From the NCBI GenBank assembly GCA_020847985.1, contig JADLBC010000003.1, positions 1 through 64,000 of the forward strand: DNA of 64,000 nucleotides, in the 5' to 3' direction. The notes beneath the pieces were generated by a model. The model had not been told where the DNA came from. It saw nothing but the letters and a program-made list of their open reading frames with translations, and ran no database searches. The DNA is from Dehalococcoidia bacterium. GTDB lineage: Bacteria > Chloroflexota > Dehalococcoidia > Tepidiformales > Tepidiformaceae. Shown piece by piece: positions 61,996-64,000 of the stretch (position 1 is the stretch's first letter; every line of letters begins with the position of its first letter). Position numbers and translations under genes: made by a program.

Positions 61996-62661
61996 TCATT
62001 CACCCCCGGCCGGCGGCGGCGCTGGCGGCGCGGACGCTTCGCCCGGTGCGGTGGTCCGCTTGCCGAACGGCGAAGGCGATGGCGGCCGCACGGGCCGCGC
62101 CGGACCCGGCGAGCGCGGCGCGGCAACGTACGACTCCTGCATCCCCGGGGCCGCATGTCCCGCCTTCAGCAGCTGGAAGGTGTTCAGGAAGTCCATGGCG
62201 AAGTCGGTGCCGGTGCTGCTGGTGTAGACGCGCAGCGAGAGCCGTTCGCCGCTGGCGATGCCGAAGGCCAGGCACTGCCGCTGAATCAGCAGCCACGCGA
62301 GGACCACGACGACGCCGATGATCGCGCCCAGGGTGCCACCCGTCCGGGTCTCCTCCCGCGACAGCCCCGAAAGCCCTGCCAGCAGGATCAGGACGCCGGC
62401 GAGGAGGACCATGCCGTTCATGCGGCGGCCCTCTTTCCCGGCGGATTCGACATCCTCGATGCGGGCCGTTCGCAGCGAGCGCGCGCTGGGGATGATCCCG
62501 AGCAGCCTCTCGCGCGACAGCTCTACCACGCGCGCGTCCGTCAGGATGAGGCTGCTGCGATTGCCGGGAGCGGTAATCCCACCCCGCGCACTAATGCGAC
62601 GAATCGTCATTTCATCGGGCAGGCGCGCCAGCCGCGCATCCGGGTCCAGCCAGTCGTCCAC
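61996..62661 (-). CDS. Membrane protein of unknown function
   Basis: Encodes 221 aa. A charged N-terminal beta-rich segment with SSLILTDARVVELSRERLLG is followed by two transmembrane helices (MNGMVLLAGVLILLAGLSG and GGTLGAIIGVVVVLAWLLI). A small beta domain and a Pro/Ala tail complete it. The N-terminal part recalls PH-like membrane domains, as in the 38381 protein. GTG 62661 is used. Function unknown. Confidence 0.68.
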   Translation of the reverse strand: MDDWLDPDARLARLPDEMTIRRISARGGITAPGNRSSLILTDARVVELSRERLLGIIPSARSLRTARIEDVESAGKEGRRMNGMVLLAGVLILLAGLSGLSREETRTGGTLGAIIGVVVVLAWLLIQRQCLAFGIASGERLSLRVYTSSTGTDFAMDFLNTFQLLKAGHAAPGMQESYVAAPRSPGPARPVRPPSPSPFGKRTTAPGEASAPPAPPPAGGE

Positions 62662-62700
62662 GAGGGCCGCTCCGTTTCAAAATGATGGCGGAGCATAACA

Positions 62701-62877
62701 GAAAGAGAAAAGAGAAAGGAGGAAGGAGATAAGTGGGCTCGAGGCGCGAGGCTCGAGGCCCGAGGCGGCCAACCCCACGGGGAGCAAGCCCGCGCCGGGG
62801 TTGCCGGCTCAGCACTCAGCACTCAGCACTCAGCACTCGTCACCCCCTGGGAACTGGGAACCGGCAACTGGGAACTC
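62701..62877. repeat. Heptad element 15 (GAGAAAA + GAGGCTC / core / CAGCACT + TGGGAAC)
   Basis: Two words on the left (GAGAAAA, then GAGGCTC), core GGCCAACCCCACGGGG ... CGCCGGGGTTGCC, and two words on the right (CAGCACT x4, then TGGGAAC x3). All four main words occur in one element. Its last bases supply part of the stop region of the coiled-coil gene. Confidence 0.93.
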
Positions 62878-63285
62878 TCAGTCGCCAAAGACGATTGCCG
62901 CGGCGCCGTCGAGCGCGTCTTCCAGGCGGCTGAGGGCTTCCTGGCCGCGCGCTTTCTTGTTCGCCGAACCGTCCTGGTCCGCGGCCGTTTTCGCGAGCGC
63001 GCGGCCTTCGCGGACGGCCGTCCAGGCTTCGCGGTAACGCGCGAACGCGCCCGCGCGGAGGCTGGCCGCCGCCGCCACCGTGCCTTTGCGCACCGACTCC
63101 TCGATGCGCTTGCCGGCGTTATCCAACCGGCTCGCCATCTGTTGCGCCGCCGCCGCGCGGTCGCGCTCCTGCTCGGATTCGAAGCGGCGGTCATTCATGG
63201 CATCGCGCGCTTCTTCCAGCGCTTCGCTCGCCTGCAGGATCGACTCGGCGGCCTCGGAGAGACGCTTGCTCTGCTCTTCGTTCAC
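62878..63285 (-). CDS. Coiled-coil protein of unknown function
   Basis: A 135-aa protein with no transmembrane segment and no Cys. It is almost wholly charged helix (SEAAESILQASEALEEARDA ... RLDNAGKRIEESVRKG), with heptad hydrophobics suggesting a coiled coil. It could be a cytoplasmic structural or scaffold protein. SD AAGGAG precedes ATG 63285. Between it and the last gene (63286-63529) I see no feature. Confidence 0.62.
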   Translation of the reverse strand: MNEEQSKRLSEAAESILQASEALEEARDAMNDRRFESEQERDRAAAAQQMASRLDNAGKRIEESVRKGTVAAAASLRAGAFARYREAWTAVREGRALAKTAADQDGSANKKARGQEALSRLEDALDGAAAIVFGD

Positions 63286-63529
63286 GGCTGCTCCTTCGCA
63301 TCGCCGGCCACGCCCCGGGGCGGCACGGCAGGTTCACGGCGACCGCAGTATAGGGCGCGAACGGCCCCGGCACGGTCAAGCACGGCCGCCCGGCGGAGCC
63401 CCAAACCCGGCCAAAGGCGGAGATTCGCGCTCGGACGCAGGCCCGATGGCGGCGCGCCCCCTTCGCGCGACAGTGATTCCCGAGGGAGGCGGCGCCACGA
63501 TGCACCGCCCGAGGGAGAGAACCACCGCC

Positions 63530-64000
63530 ATGGCCACTTCGCCGACCACCATCCACCCGCTTACCGTGGCCGCCGCGCCGGGACAACCCCGCGGCGCCTG
63601 GACCACCGTCCTCACGTCCGCGCTCATCGCCGTCGCCGTCCTCTTCGTGGGAATGATGCTCGTCGATGGCGAATTCATCCCGCCGCTCGCCGTCTTCGGT
63701 GTCGTCTTCGCGGGCCTCGCCGCGGGCGTGACGATGATCGCGCGCCGCTGGATGTCCGCCGTCGCCGGCGTGGCCAGCCTCGCCATCCTCGCGCTGCATG
63801 CCATCTTCGGCCTCGAAGACTTCGCCCACCCGGAGACGTTCTTCTCGTTCGTGCCCACGCTCGCCGTGGTGACGGGCACCGCGCTCGCGGTGGTTTCGGC
63901 CGCCGCCGTGACCTTCCGGCTGCCCACGCGCGCCGCCTATCCCGCGGGGGGCGCCGCCGTCGCGCTCGTCGCCGCCGCGATCGCGGTCTCGGGCATCGCC
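63530..64000 (+). CDS. Multi-helix membrane protein, cut by the window end
   Basis: An open frame of 157 codons runs off the window end. Helices are VLTSALIAVAVLFVGMML, PPLAVFGVVFAGLAAGVTMI, VAGVASLAILALHAIFG, FVPTLAVVTGTALAVVSAAA and AVALVAAAIAVSGIA. A cytoplasmic or periplasmic C-terminal domain is presumably lost. ATG 63530 is preferred over ATG 63500 because GAGGGAGAG lies about 10 nt upstream. No family can be named. Confidence 0.6.
   Translation, partial: MATSPTTIHPLTVAAAPGQPRGAWTTVLTSALIAVAVLFVGMMLVDGEFIPPLAVFGVVFAGLAAGVTMIARRWMSAVAGVASLAILALHAIFGLEDFAHPETFFSFVPTLAVVTGTALAVVSAAAVTFRLPTRAAYPAGGAAVALVAAAIAVSGIA

Noticed and set aside
4156-62877. Heptad arrays as CRISPR
   Set aside because: The repeats are 7 bases long and contiguous with no spacers, and no cas gene is present.

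Overview
The window is 64 kb of high-GC, densely coded bacterial chromosome with about 70 genes on both strands. It has one tRNA and no rRNA, phage, transposase or CRISPR. I favour a Chloroflexota (Dehalococcoidia/Tepidiformia-like) origin. Many secreted proteins carry long Thr/Pro 'ATPTPT' stalks, there are FxLYD-type and RCC1-repeat surface proteins, and many genes appear leaderless behind a TAnnnT box. No phylogenetic marker is present, so this is inference.

Layout. 0.2-4.1 kb: a heterodimeric ABC exporter with a 20-codon ORF bridging the two halves. 4.3-9 kb: sterol-desaturase-like hydroxylase, arylamine N-acetyltransferase, PIG-L deacetylase, a secreted duplicated-domain protein and a DDN-like oxidoreductase. 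9-17 kb: secreted proteins, a giant zinc-ribbon membrane protein, a short UvrC-like nuclease overlapping an SbcD-like phosphoesterase, a GrdB-like protein and a DinB protein. 17-25.6 kb: the cell-surface section (Thr/Pro-stalk protein, M23 peptidase, HExxH peptidase, matrixin, trypsin-like protease). 25.7-35 kb: tRNA-Ser, PadR-like regulator, sirtuin, methyltransferase, a protein with two blocks of seven RCC1 repeats, DUF2207 protein. 35-40.5 kb: lipoprotein with a duplicated gene end, small zinc-ribbon proteins, CoA-binding and VOC proteins, membrane proteins, a lone receiver. 40.5-43.8 kb: a compact siroheme operon (CobA-HemD fusion, Met8-type dehydrogenase, CbiX/DR2241-type chelatase). 44-51 kb: YceI protein, a DUF4258/DUF2283 toxin-antitoxin-like pair, DHA2 efflux pump, EPSP synthase, TauE/SafE exporter. 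51-64 kb: two enoyl-CoA hydratases and a medium-chain reductase, a large lipoprotein, ClpS, CAP-domain protein, DUF402, alpha/beta hydrolase, FabF and membrane proteins.

The most unusual content lies between the genes. At least 17 intergenic sites carry tandem heptanucleotides of a few interchangeable 'words' (AGTGCTG, GTTCCCA, GAGGCTC, GAGAAAA and two rarer ones). The words are arranged as inverted arms around a shared GC-rich palindromic core (GGGGCAACCCCGG...CCGGGGTTGCCCC). Arms of different words stack and mix like modules, and they nearly always abut a stop codon, sometimes supplying it. In several cases the arm follows a hairpin made from the gene's own last bases mirrored after the stop. 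One arm sits between two copies of a 166-bp duplicated gene end plus terminator. This modular repeat family is the best candidate for an undescribed system here.

A second window-wide pattern is leaderless initiation. Thirteen starts on both strands lie 6-8 nt (ten at exactly 6) downstream of a TAnnnT hexamer and lack a convincing Shine-Dalgarno; these boxes were used to choose starts.
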